Below, piece by piece: positions 13,901-26,371 of a DNA stretch of 64,000 bases; position 1 is the first letter of the stretch; every line of letters starts with the position of its first letter. A model generated the notes under the pieces. It was not told where the DNA came from and did no database searches. It saw nothing but the letters and a program-made list of their open reading frames with translations. A program made the position numbers and the translations under genes. Origin of the DNA: Marisa cornuarietis (Eukaryota > Mollusca > Gastropoda > Architaenioglossa > Ampullariidae); contig SMMW01000056.1 in assembly GCA_004794655.1 (NCBI GenBank), forward strand, positions 62,001 through 126,000, given 5' to 3'.

Positions 13901-16355
13901 TTTCTTTATTCTTTTATTTGTCCTTTTTCTGTTTTGCATTGCTTCTCACTTCTTTCTTTTTTTTCTTCTTATTTTGCCATGATGCGAGACTCGTGTCAGC
14001 ATTTTCGGAGATTATTTCTGTAGCCCCAAACGTTCTGCATTCCCTCGCTCTACACAAAGGCAAATGTGTCTTCTGCAAGGCTTCCACGAGAAGCCTTCAC
14101 AGAAGCTGAAGACCAAGCAGATTTAAATTTGCCTTTAAGCAATCTGATCATTACGAAAAATAAAATCGATGGACTTAGGCAGTCTTCCAGAAGTCGAAAG
14201 TAACGCTCTTGATCACGTGGGCAAACTCTGAAAGACTTTTCCCCCAACCTCCTTCGAAGTTCTCTCCTCTTCCGTTCTTAATTCTATGCATGCATCTTGG
14301 CTTTGCAGGCCTTAACACATACTGTCCAAAATAGAAAAAAATTCCGTGTGATGGTGTGATGGTGTTAGATGCGGTTCAATCAAAGAGAACTGAGACATTT
14401 TCCCCAAATGCTTTTAAATCACAGTACATTTTGTAAAGCAAAACATTTGAAAGCCAGATGTTCTTTTATCCTGTCAACAACCTCGGAGCTGTTTGACTTG
14501 TGTTACCCTTTAACGACAAAACAGCTCAGCCATCCACTCTTGCCTCTTTCAACTTGAAATTCTTCTCGTGCTCCTAGCATCTGTGGCACCGTTCTGAAGA
14601 CTGGCACTAGCTTCCTGTTTTCTAGATTGTTCTTTTTTTGCTTTGCTTGATTCAACAGTTCCATTATAACAGACGAGTGAACATTCCTGTCAAATAATTG
14701 GGCGTGACATAACACCATGTGTAATAATGGATGGCAAGAGGGGATGTTTCCTACAATTATTATGAATGCGTTTCTGAGTGATCACCTTTAACCTCTCAAA
14801 AGGCGAAAAGGCGACAGCGTGCGTCCAGTTTCTGGAGTAATACTAACTTAGAAAGACTTGGAACTTTGACAGTCAAGACCCTTTTCTACGTATCTTCTGC
14901 TGAGTACGACCTTCTAATAATAGACTTTTAGCCTTCCTACTCAGGATGCCGGAAACAGAATAACTTCAATGTCAACATGAGAAAGCGCACAGCATGACGA
15001 TAAGGAGTGGCTTGTTGGTTTGCATATTTGACAAAGTGTTTCCATCTAGTGTTATTTTTCTTTATATAAGAAAGACAGATAATGAGGAAGGAAAATGGAC
15101 CAGTTGGAGAAAACCCTCTACAAATGTTGCATACAGAAAGACGTACATAAGATCCGAGACGGGATTTGAACTGCGAACTATTCAGTTCTCACTGCGATGG
15201 TGACCCTAGTGTTTCATCAGTTCCCTGTCGGACCGCCCCCACGTTGTATGGAATACTTAGGCCATGCAGGGCCTTGAACAAAGAGTGAGGCCAGCTCAGG
15301 CAACAGATGACAGAGAAATAAAAACAAAGCTGATTTGCTGTTGACCGCCTGAGAAAGCTAGTCTGTCTAGCCTGGCGCCAGTCATATTTATCAACGGTAA
15401 GTAGCATGGCAATTATGTTAAAGATCTACTAGGGTGCAATTTGTTCAAATGAATATAGTGAGTTCAGTGCAAAACAGCAGTTCCCAGAAATCGCTCATAT
15501 ACCTTTGAGACGCAGCCTCATATGCAAAGCTTCTATACACAAAGAGGTCAGACCGAGTGTAATTAGCATGTGCTTGCAGCTCGAGTGTAGCCTTGAAGCG
15601 AAAAATTCCGTCGCTTCAACAGGTCTGATATTCTATTAGGCAAAAAAATGTATTACGAATAATACCGAGATTTTTTAGAAAACGAGTGAGGACCTCTAGG
15701 AAGGGTGTAGCAGCAGCCTAAATCGCTTTACTAAACACACCTTCCACAATTCCTAAACGAAGCAGCCAAACCGTGTCAGCGGGAAACCTCGGGAAGGCTT
15801 TAGGGATCTTCACCTGCAAGAATTTCCCTCCGGCTCACTGGCTGCACAGAGCGCCTGCCATTCAGGCTCGACCTTGCCAGGCGCACCTGGCGAGACCGCA
15901 CTCAGACACGATGAGACCTGACCAAATAGGCACCGCACCCGGGGTGGTCGCCATTTTTCAGTTTTTGTGCACGCATGACACGGCACACATGATATATTCA
16001 TGCACATGTAATAACAGTTGTTTCCAAAACAAAATTCCCCCGAAGAAGCTCGCGGCCGAATTCTAGAAAGCCTGGCGCGGGCTGGTCATGAAAACCCCAA
16101 AACATGTTTCCGCTGGAAGAACTCCGACTCCTTATTATAAAAGGAAGAAAACAGCGGGTATCAACAACCTGGAAGGTGGAGAAAAATGGCCAATAACATT
16201 GCAATTTTAAAAGTCGACAAAAACTACATTGAAATCAATCAGTCCTGATTCATCTTTTCTTCTATTCCTTCGTAAGTCCGCTTGTCTGCTCAAACTAACT
16301 CGCATAAGAATCAAACGCTCCCTTAAGCACGGTAATGGTAGCTTAACGCCTCTTG

Positions 16356-16358
<3 letters not shown>

Positions 16359-16413
<55 letters not shown>
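16359..16413. repeat. (GT)n microsatellite
   Basis: About 27 perfect GT units. Confidence 0.97.
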
Positions 16414-16414
<1 letters not shown>

Positions 16415-16922
16415 AATGCTCTGTTAGTGTCGTCTGCACGCATAGCAAAGTCTGCTCTGCTCTGAGACAAGGGGATCACATCAGAAAATAATTCTGCTAA
16501 ATTCTGTGAAGCGCAACACCGTTAACTGCTACCTTCAACAACCAACACCGACAACAGTATTTTTTCAGCCATTCATTCTTCCCCCACAGGCATACCAGCA
16601 ACCTAAAGACCGTTTCTTTGCCCTGCGGTGTTCCAGGTTATCTACAGAACATTTTCGCAAGTCGTTACGGAGCAGTATTGCGGAAGCTATGATAACCGTA
16701 GAGGTGTTTTTTCAATAGATGCTTTTTCGTTTTGAACCTCGTCATATTAATGTTGGGGTACTGTGTTCAAATGATTTGCCGTTGAACTGACTGTAAGCAG
16801 TTTATTGCCTGGAATGTTTCGCAGCAAGAGAGGGATGTTTTGAGGAGTTGTTGTCTGTGGTTCTTGAACGTTTCTTTGAGTCTAAGGTGTTGCGGAACAC
16901 GCGCGCATGCACAACCAGAAAT

Positions 16923-16923
<1 letters not shown>

Positions 16924-16970
<47 letters not shown>
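16924..16970. repeat. (CA)n microsatellite
   Basis: About 23 perfect CA units. Confidence 0.97.
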
Positions 16971-16971
<1 letters not shown>

Positions 16972-17506
16972 GTTGTATTTTCGTGCTTGTTGTCGCCTGT
17001 GCTCACTATTTCCATCTTGGTTTCCCCCTTGTTGCCACTTCCTGTCTGCGCATGTTCACATTCTCTAGGATAATTCTCCCGTCTGTGGACCAACCAACAA
17101 GAGCACTCTATGGGTCTCTGTTCGGAATCACGGTACCCCGGCACCCCTGGCGAGCTTGAGTAATGGGATGTCGGCTCCAGACAAGTTTGTCATTTTCCAG
17201 GCTATTCTGACAAGCCACAGTCACCTTTGAGAGATTCTATCCGCATGGAATCTTCCTCGAAGTGCATTTTTCTCGCCTTAATTGGCCGCCTCTTTGGTGG
17301 ATGTGAGTGCGCACTTGTTGCCCACTGCTACAGGAACGCTGTGCTAATGTCTGGGCGTTCTCTCGAAATGTCTTCCCCTCAAACATTAAAATAATACTTG
17401 TTATAAAAACTCCACGGCAATAAGAATCTCCAAAACTAAAGTGATTGCAAACAGAGATGGTAGATGTGGGTTTCGTCTGAATGGATACCTGCGCATTACA
17501 AATGGA

Positions 17507-17600
<94 letters not shown>
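17507..17600. repeat. (CAT)n microsatellite, about 31 units
   Basis: A perfect trinucleotide run; on the - strand it reads as a poly-methionine frame that is not a gene. Confidence 0.97.
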
Positions 17601-17601
<1 letters not shown>

Positions 17602-20029
17602 CCTTGCCTGATGTGAGATAAAATTAACCCTCGCTATTACAAAGTGGTCACGTGCTGCAATTGCTGCAGTCATGGTCCGGCATCATGTTGGGTCTTGAAA
17701 TTAAGTCTTAGGTCGCATGCAAGTGGATTTTGCTGTTTTGAACAGCTGCTGACTTTATACTCGTTTTCATGACCTCACATGCACACCAGCCTTACGATTC
17801 ACTGAAATGCGGCAAACAAGCGAACGAATGACTGCACACGACACCAACAAACATGTTTGTCCTTTTTGCTTGTTCCACAGGAAGAGCACGAGCAGCTGCT
17901 ATTGCATTTCCAGCTAATAGCGTTTCCTCATCCCACGCGCATCTGGATGAGATGCATGCGACCTTTGACCTTATCTCCGTCGTGTGTACATCTTTCGCTC
18001 GTCTTCTGAGTAGTGCACATGGCACCGGAAATGCAATTAAGGCTTCTCCCTCCCATCTTCTCTTTCCACCACGTGAAGATGAAGATGGCAACCCTGTTTA
18101 GTCATTATCGCAAATATGAGTGACAGTGGCACCGAGACTCCGCAGGAGCAGGGACCGAGCGGGAGGGGGGTGGTGGCTGATTACCCCTGTCTTCAAACCC
18201 ATGAAAGTCAACTGCTGTAACGAAGAGCAAACTAACCACGCACATTCTCACAAAAACACACCGCCTGCAATGTTTACACCCACTCGAAATCCACATAATC
18301 CGTCAGCATGTATGCAGCACGAGATGGTCTGAAAATGCTTCAGAGAACTGATTCCACGTTCGTTTCTACATTTTTGCTACCAGCATTTCTGTCTGCGGAG
18401 TGGGGTGGGGATGTACATGTAGTTCAGTTCTGACAGTTTTGCGCGAGGACAGGACCGTTGTCGCAAGAAAACGTAGGTTACGAGGGATGAAGGTTGAAGT
18501 CGTCGTTTTTTCCGAGCGGCCGTAGGTTGAGGCGGCGAGTGGCGTTGAGATAAAGTGATTTGTCACCATTATTCATGGTCGTAAGGTCTAGAGTTCAGTT
18601 CTCGTCTTGGGAAATACACATGTTTGACCTGTTGTTCAGCGGATGAGGGTTTTTTTGTTTTTTTGTTATGCGTCTTATTGTTAACCAGTGTATTTATTGT
18701 CATTTCCTGTTATCGTTGTTCAGCACAGAAGGGTACTGCCTGCTTTGATTGGGATGCTACACAATATAGGTTCACTATTATTGTTGTTGTTGTGGCCCGG
18801 TTTTATTACTTATTTCTAAGAAACCAGCAAACCAGCTATCCACAAATAGTCTCGAACTACAGACTGGATGTAGAAAAAAGTGCAATCAACCAGTCAGCAG
18901 AAATCTGTTTACAAAGGTGACTAAGTTCTGATTTATCAGAAGTAAGGCTGAAGAAAACATCGTAAAAATGAAGTAGTTTACTGACAACAAGGACAACAAT
19001 AGGTATGGTACCGGCTTATGCAGACTACTACAGAGAACAACCCCGTGGCAATGAGAATAGAATTAGCGCCCTCCTCCCCTTATCTCTTACAATCACGTGG
19101 GCTGGAAAATGGCAACACGGCCAGCCAACATTTTAACGACAGCTGACAACAAAGAAGATGCCTTTTGCTCTTCAGCCCAAGAGGTAAGAAGAGCAGATGA
19201 GACTTGCAGTCTATAATTTCACGACCAATTAAATGCTGCATGCCAACTGTTTCCATCCTGACTTCACCTTGCTGCTATCCTTAATCAGTGGGATGGCTCC
19301 TACCCACCCCGTGTGCCTCTCACCTGGCTGGAACCCTTACCTCTGTCCTTCCTGACGCGTTTAGTCTCGCAACAATTTCATTTACCTGAGGAGGTGGGAT
19401 GCCAGGAGCCTAGTTTCCCTCTTTGATTTTCTGGCTTCTAAAGCGAGCTGCCCTTTCTAGGCAGGAATTTGTTTGATTAAAGGGGATTTAGCAAAATTCC
19501 TTGGCTATTTTGTGGGTAATTGTTTTCCTTTGCTGACATGGCTCCTGTCCGACAGGCGAGTAGTCGGTCACAGAGACGAGACAGTATAAACCTGTTATGG
19601 AGAAGCATTACTGAGGTTAGTACTTGTCGAAACTAAACCTCAACGAGCATCAGAAAGATGTATTCTTTGTGCAGTTCCGCTTTGGATCAAAGCCGCAGAC
19701 TCATGAATGGTGTAACTGAATAAAGTAAATAAATAAAGTAAATGAAACCCTAAGACAAAGTTGAACCTGAAAATACTTGTGATGTAAGGAGTATTTATCT
19801 ACACAGGTATGTGGTAGAAAGGATACCTTGAAAAATGTGTTCTGTTCACCAGATTTTTCGCTAAGCATAATGTCAGTATGGTGATGGTATTGACTCCCAG
19901 GTTAGTTACTTTATTTGACTGGGAAGTGCATCCACCTGGTGGCGATTTGGTAGTCCTTTGACGAGGAGGACGGAGGAGAGTGGAGGAAACAGTTCAACAC
20001 GAAAACACATGACAACCATCCTGTGAATA

Positions 20030-20225
20030 GAAGTCACATACCGTGAACACTCTGTGAACAGATGTGACATACAGTGACTACCCTGGGAACAGATATGACA
20101 TACAGTGACTACCCTGGGAACAGATATGAGATACAGTGACTACCCTGGGAACAAATATCACATACAGTGACTACCCTGGGAACAGATGTCACATACAGTG
20201 ACTACCCTGTGAATAGCTGTAACAT
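20030..20225. repeat. 31-bp minisatellite, about 6 units
   Basis: The unit contains ACAGTGACTACCCTGGGAAC followed by AGATATGACAT. The anchor ACAGTG recurs at 20071, 20102, 20133, 20164 and 20195, exactly 31 bases apart, with degenerate units before and after. Confidence 0.92.
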
Positions 20226-21408
20226 TCTGCTACTAGACGGGATCGAAACTCGGAGTCTTTTGATCTGTATGTCTTTAGTTTAATGTGACAGCAAAGATAC
20301 AGCTGTCCTCAACGAGGGATATGAGACATCTGTGCGAGGTCAAAGTTTACTTCTTGGTGGGTATATCACAAGCACCAATCTGCCAACTACCACAATGACT
20401 GTTATGATACAAGCTCAACTGTCACAGCGACTGTTCTGGTACATGCTGAGCTATCACAGTGACTATTACAACACCGTGAAAATGTTTAGCTGCTGACTGT
20501 CAAGGTGATTGTTATGATCCCATTAAATTTTAAGCGTGGAAGAAAACTTCCTGCGATGCTTTATCGTTACATCGACATCTTCACAGTTATCTACCCTTTC
20601 CACCGCTCTGATATCGACAGTCGATTTTTCTCTTTCACCTGCTGCTAAAATAAAAACCTGTTTGAAGGAGGTGCTACGCTTTTAATCTGTCAGAACATGC
20701 GGGGAGTTTGAGAAACTGCTTACCGGTTTAATTAACACCTGTCTCCTCCATTCCTCTCAGGCCACCCATCCCTCAACAACCGTCGTGGTTCCCAGACTGC
20801 TACCTCTGTTTTAGGAGGAGGATTGGCAGGGGCGAACTGCAGAGAAGAAACACTAAAAGGTTTCGGGAGGCTCTTGCTGGAGACAGATTCAGTGGTGCAT
20901 TTATCTCCTCTCTTGTCCCGTCACACCTCCACCAGCTGTTTTACCATCGCTTCCGAAGGAATAAGATCACCAGTTTAAGCTCGGCGAAATGCAGACAATA
21001 TTGCTGTGAAAACATAGGCCGCTACAAAATATGTCCAGGGTCACGGTTATTGTGAAAAGATAGGTAAATAGGAAATGCAGTTAGGCCTTTAAGAACTATT
21101 TTAGTAGGGCTGCATAAGCGTTTGTGTCTGCCGTTCGTAAGTAGAAAGTGTCCATAAAAATGAGTGTGAACAAATGGGGCCAGACAGCTCATGAAGCCGG
21201 CCCCAGGTAGAGTACACGCAGCTGTAGCAGTGGGGTTCTACTGTGGAGGGAACAGTTAACCGATGCGAGTTATTCGTCTCGATATAAGGCCAGTTAATAA
21301 GGGTGTGGTGTCAGCGAACGAATCTCAGCGCGAACGTTAAACGACAGCTAGCGCTACTGGGAACACGTGCGGCACAATCGACAGTTAGCTGTCACAATCA
21401 CTACATCA

Positions 21409-22030
21409 TCAGTACCTGAGTACATCCTCACTAATAGCCACAATTAGTGCAGTACTCACAGGTTCACCCTCACTAATAACCACAATTAGTGCAGTACTCA
21501 CAGGTAGACCGTCACTAATAACCACAATTAGTGCAGTACTCACAGGTACACACTCACTACTAACCACAATTAGTGCAGTACTCACAGGTACACCCTCACT
21601 AATAACCACAAATAGTGCAGTACTCACAGGTACACGTTCACTAATAACCACAATTAGTGCAGTACTCACAGGTACACCCTCACTAATAACCACAATTAGT
21701 GCAGTACTCACAGGTACACGTTCACTAATAACCACAATCAGTGCAGTACTCACATGTACACCCTCACTAATAACCACAATTAATGCAGTACTCACAGGTT
21801 CACTCTCACTATTAGCCACAATAAGTGCAGTACTCACAGGTACACCTGTACTATTAGCCACAATAAGTGCAGTATTCACAGGTACACGCGTACTATTAGC
21901 CACAATAAGTGCAGTACTCACAGGTACACCCTCACTAATAACCACAATCAGTGCAGTATTCACAGGTACACCCGTACTATTAGCCACCATTAGCGCAGTT
22001 CTGCAAGCCTCACCCGCACTTTTAGCCATA
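21409..22030. repeat. 42-bp minisatellite, about 15 units
   Basis: The unit starts CACAATTAGTGCAGTACTCA and continues CAGGTACACCCTCACTAATA plus AC. Because 42 is a multiple of three and the array has no indels, the - strand has an uninterrupted 208-codon frame with a 14-residue repeat (VPVSTALIVVISEG and variants such as VPVNTALIVANSTG). I treat this as a VNTR with an incidental open frame, since it has no flanking non-repeat protein sequence. Confidence 0.92.
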
Positions 22031-22094
22031 ATCAATGGTAAAATTCTGCTTTAATTTCTTGACAATGTTCTGTCATAAGCCTGACTAGTGTAAT

Positions 22095-22285
22095 GCTCTG
22101 TCGTAATGATGTGTCCTCATGCCGTGACATGTGTTCTAATGCCATACCACGCGTAATGATGTGTCCTCATGCCGTGACATGTGTTCTAATGCCATGACCC
22201 GCATATTGATGTGCTCTAATGCCATGATATGTTCTAATGCCATGACACGCGTAATGATGTGTCCTCATGCCATGATATGTGTTCT
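22095..22285. repeat. Degenerate 48-50-bp tandem repeat
   Basis: TAATGATGTGTCCTCATGCC and GTGTTCTAATGCCAT recur with anchors at 22104, 22154, about 22204 and 22252. The inner half repeats CTAATGCCATGA at shorter spacing. Confidence 0.85.
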
Positions 22286-24759
22286 GCCGAGCAACCGCGA
22301 CACTTAGTGTTCTGGCGCACTGCAACTTTAATCTGGCTCTTGTGCATCGATCTCACGTGTGGTCTCGAACCCTTCTGGTCAACGCCTCATCCTCACCCTT
22401 GTCCTCCCCCTCCTCACCTCAACCTCCTCTTTACTGAGTGCATGTGCTGGGCACGCGCTTGCCTGCGGTTGGGCCCTGGCTTGGATCCATCACTGATCGG
22501 GTCGTGAGAAGATGGGAAGGGGGCGGTTTGGCGATATTTATAGTGACAGATGAATTATACATCGTCGGGGTATTTTTCCCCCCTGGAAGATTCCTGTGGA
22601 CAAGCAGCTGTAGACCGCCGCGTTGCCGAAGATTTATGGGAGATCACGTGGCATTCAACTCAAATGGCAGCCTCTTATCTTGACTACAAAGTCAATGTGG
22701 CGATGAAAATATGGCCTTTCAGAATACGGAGTGGTTAACCTGTTCGGTGTAAGAAGGTCCGAGGGTGACTTTCTCCTTGAAGGTTAATTCTCTTTTTAAA
22801 AAAAAGATATGTACATACATGTATAAAACGTTTAGCGTAATTAGCAAGAATAATAATTAAATAATGTTTCAGGACAATTGTCATGATCTTTGGGATATAT
22901 CGTTTCTTTTTTCCAAGTTTGTCAAAATGTAATAATCCTGCAGCGTGAAGTTATGGTTGTGGTTTTGGCCAACCATTTCCACGTTTGTTGAAGAGGACAA
23001 GAAATAAAACAGATCAATGTTTTTAGTTTGCATTAAATAAAATGGGGGAAGTCACGATTTCGCTGGGTGTAACCTGAGACCAGGCCATGACAGGCTGACA
23101 ATCAAGCAAGCATGACCAACTAAGCACTTTTTTTTAATTTTGGAACTTTCACAGTGTTTGCGGCACTTGTAAAAATGTGTTGCCGATTCCAGTCGGTGGT
23201 TAGTACATCAGCCCTTACCTTCTTTCGCCCTTTAAAAAAGGAAAGATAATCAGAAGAAGAGCTGGTCCTGCACAGGCTGTGTGCGCTGTGTGCAGTAAGG
23301 ACGGCCATCTTGCGACTGGCTAGTGTTTCTTCCCAATGGACGGTAGAGCTACTTAATCTCAATGTGTTGTATCGCAGGATCGATTTCCCTTTCGTTGGTT
23401 GCACAGATAAAAACAACAGGACGTGTGGCACATGCTGGTTTTGCTGCTACAAGCCTTCAAGCTAGTTCAGATAAACACAGCAGTTTGTTTAAAGGATGGC
23501 GGTGCTATTAGGAGAAAGACAACCCTGATGAAAACTGACACAACCTTTAAAGAAAAACCTCTCACTTTGCTAAATGAGGTCTTCTGTGAAAAAATAATGA
23601 ATTATTCATTATCTGTTTTCTTCGCGAATATTTTAACTGACCTGGAAAGCATTAGAACATTGTCTGTAGCCAATAGCAAAAAAAAAAAAAAAAGGCCTGC
23701 TAGTGCTGATTAAGGGGAAGGCTTGCGATGAGGAGAAGTCGGCGGTAATGGGTCCTGAGATTGGTTGATGATCAGCCGTCTGAAAAACTCAGGCCGGCAG
23801 ATAGGTCAAAGTACCATTAGAGAAGCCTCGAAGATGTAGGACAGTAACCTTCCAGACACCGCAGGCTGCTGGCTGCTCGGTCACTCGACACTGCTGTTTC
23901 TCCGGTACCAAGAGGTGCTGAAGGGTTAACAGCAGACTAGAATGTAGAGAACGGTCTCGCCCGCTGCCAGGTATGTGTGCAACGTAACCGCACGGAATTG
24001 TGGGAGTGACGGGGGCAGACATAAAAACAACGGGTAAAAGCGTAGACTACCGAATGAGCGACTAAGGAAGTATGTCAGGCCAAAACAGGGTCACAGGGTC
24101 AGATGTAGATGCACATTGGCTCGTGCAATCGCCAGCGAGTTGCATAGTTTAAAACTTCCCCCCCCCCAACAAAAATAATAGGAAAGAACGAAGCAAGCGT
24201 GCAAACACACACATATATATGTATACATATATAAATACACACACACACACATGCGTGGGGTGTTTGCGCTGTCTCGGTCTGTATGCGCGTGAGTAGAGAA
24301 AATATGCATGTGTTTGTGAATGAATGAGTGTATGCATACACATTATCCCCAGATATCCCACATCCTGCACCAATATTTGCCTCCTCTCCCTCTTTCCTTT
24401 CCCCCAAACAAGTATTTCCTTTTCTGAGACCACCAGCGAGCACGTCTGCAGCCTACAGGCATTTTCCTTGTACCAGCAGTGAGTGCATCATGCAAGAGGT
24501 CGGACCCAACCTCGGCTGCTCGTTCATCTCCAGCTCGCTGTGTGAGGCTTGGTTCCCTGCACAGCTCGTGCACTTCCCGCTCCCGCCCTCGTGCAGCTCG
24601 GCCTCATGTGAAGTTTAGGCTGTGGGGGTCCGGCCTTCCGAAAGCTCAGTGGAGCGCTGGCTCTTGTTACGTCATGAGAGTATCAGGGGCCTATAGCCGC
24701 CACACCTATCTGCCAGGTACGCCGTGATAGTCCAAGGGTGTCGGTTTTTGCTGGTGTAG
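22286..24759. other. Non-coding stretch
   Basis: It contains a poly-A tract (about 23680-23695) and a TA/CA microsatellite (24206-24252). GC-rich open sequence at 24430-24618 precedes the candidate exon at 24760. Confidence 0.6.
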
Positions 24760-24857
24760 GTATGTGTTACGAGAAGGACACGTGCACCCCGCAGGAGTGG
24801 AGGCGGCAGCTGGCGGAGGAGGAAGTGGGATGGCCATGTTTTACAAACAGAACTTAG
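24760..24857 (+). other. Candidate terminal coding exon, unknown protein
   Basis: After GCTGGTGTAG (AG at 24758-24759) a frame reads MCYEKDTCTPQEWRRQLAEE and then EVGWPCFTNRT before TAG at 24855. It is hydrophilic, has three cysteines and uses GC-rich third positions, unlike the AT-rich sequence that follows (a possible 3' UTR with ATTAAA near 25112). No upstream exon can be joined with confidence, though 24430-24618 is also GC-rich and open. I do not recognise the protein; it may be chance. Confidence 0.3.
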
Positions 24858-25239
24858 TAGACACGATCGTCAGGCCCCTCGGTAGAGAGTTCGTTCACTC
24901 ACTCACAGCCGCTGTTCCCGTCCAGTGCCCTGGCTGCCCCTTGTTCTTTCCTGACATGAAGTGCAGTACCTGTGTTCCACCAATACTTTGTGCACACGAA
25001 TACGGGTATATTTTGTAAACTAAATCCATGTGTATGCAATTTATTTATTCACAGAGAAAGATTTTAAATTATTTATATAGTTGTCTGTATAACGATTTGT
25101 AAATTATAGAGATTAAATTAATATATATATATATAGAAAGAGAGAAATAGCTGGGGTGTTTTGTAGAAGGAAGTTACTTGAAACGGGCAAGGCAGCCTCC
25201 ATTGAAGTTACCTTGGTTTTTTTTTAAGCCAAAGGGCCA

Positions 25240-25501
25240 GGGGCCAGTTGCACAACACATTTCTAATTTTAAAAACTTTTAGGTCTTACCTCTATTTAGA
25301 TAATTAATCTAAAGTGCACACCACAATTTTATAATTTTTAAAACTAAAACTGCTTTAAGTAAGATAAAGTTAAGTCTGACTTTCCGTCCTGTCAGTACAA
25401 TTTTTTGTATGTTTTTCTGCAATGCATCAAAATGGCTAAGAAGAGATTTTGCTTCTTTATAACAGTTTTAAGGTTTAGAAACGTGTTGTGCAACTGGCCC
25501 C
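25240..25501. mobile_element. MITE-like element with 27-bp terminal inverted repeats
   Basis: The left end (25240-25266, starting GGGGCCAGTTGCACAACAC) and the right end (25475-25501, ending GTTGTGCAACTGGCCCC) are inverted copies with one mismatch. The 208 bases between them are AT-rich and non-coding. At 262 bp with no transposase it is a non-autonomous DNA element. A clear target-site duplication is not visible, so the superfamily is left open. Confidence 0.85.
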
Positions 25502-26323
25502 AGGTCAGTATTAGTTTTATTAGCGGTTTTGCACATAGTATGTTAGTATGCTTGAACTTTGTCATGATGACAGAAAATGAAGTAAAAACTACGACACCTC
25601 TTTTTTCTGCATGTATCGACTCCATAACTATTATCTATTATACTATTAAATTTACGCTTATGATGTAGGCAGACAACAGACACACAGAGAGAAACATAAA
25701 AACTCCAGGTATGTTCATGCTGCTGTTGAAGGTCGCATTTACGATCTTGAAGAGAAAATCCGGTTAATGTTCCCCTAACTCCCCCTTGTCGTACCTGTAC
25801 TTTGTATACGCTCTTTGTTATCATGAAAGCTGGCGTCCACTGGTAGTAAGTCATTTTTCCTGGTGACCCTCTCCAGGTGTTTGCGCGAAAAGAACACAGC
25901 TGTGGTACAGTTTACAGACGCTCTCTTGTGCCAGGAAACCCAGCGGTACTTCACTCAATGCTTGCCTCGCGCACCTGTCCACCCATACAGCCGCCCGGCA
26001 AGGTGCCAGAATACATGCGCCCCTACCACACCCACACGTAAACGCCTTGTTCGCGCGCCCAGCCAGCCAGCCAGCCAGAACTCGCGCCAAGGCGGACAAA
26101 GAAATTTTTAAAAAAAACTAGTTTTAACTTTAACTGTTTTCTTACCCACCTAACGTCGCCTTCAAGTTGTGTAATGTCAACAGCAAGCACTTACAAAAAA
26201 AAAACTAACTAAAAAAAAGCTACCAAGAGAAGGATGCAGTCAAAGAAGATAAAGAATTTAAAATAAATTGTCAGTGTTTGTATACCTGTACATAAACTCA
26301 TCGAGATACAATCAGTGTCGGTA

Positions 26324-26324
26324 T

Positions 26325-26370
<46 letters not shown>
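26324..26370. repeat. (TAA)n microsatellite at element border
   Basis: About 15 perfect TAA units directly before the long interspersed element, probably part of its structure. Confidence 0.95.

Positions 26371-26371
<1 letters not shown>

Larger units (their letters stand above)
10961..20029. other. Non-coding stretch with microsatellites
   Basis: Three long microsatellites lie at 16359, 16924 and 17507. The GC-richer patches at 15780-15960 and 17850-18200 are open on both strands but match nothing I know. A small ATG frame at 19109-19183 (MATRPANILTTADNKEDAF) ends at a good donor, GAG|GTAAGA, but stands alone. Confidence 0.6.

Noticed and set aside
15145..15225. tRNA-like head on the - strand (ATCGCAGTGAG and AGTTCAAATCC)
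   Set aside because: The A-box to B-box distance is about 25 bases, too short for a tRNA, and no body or tail of a SINE follows clearly.
17507..17600. Poly-methionine open frame on the - strand
   Set aside because: It is only the (CAT)n microsatellite read in one frame; no flanking protein sequence.
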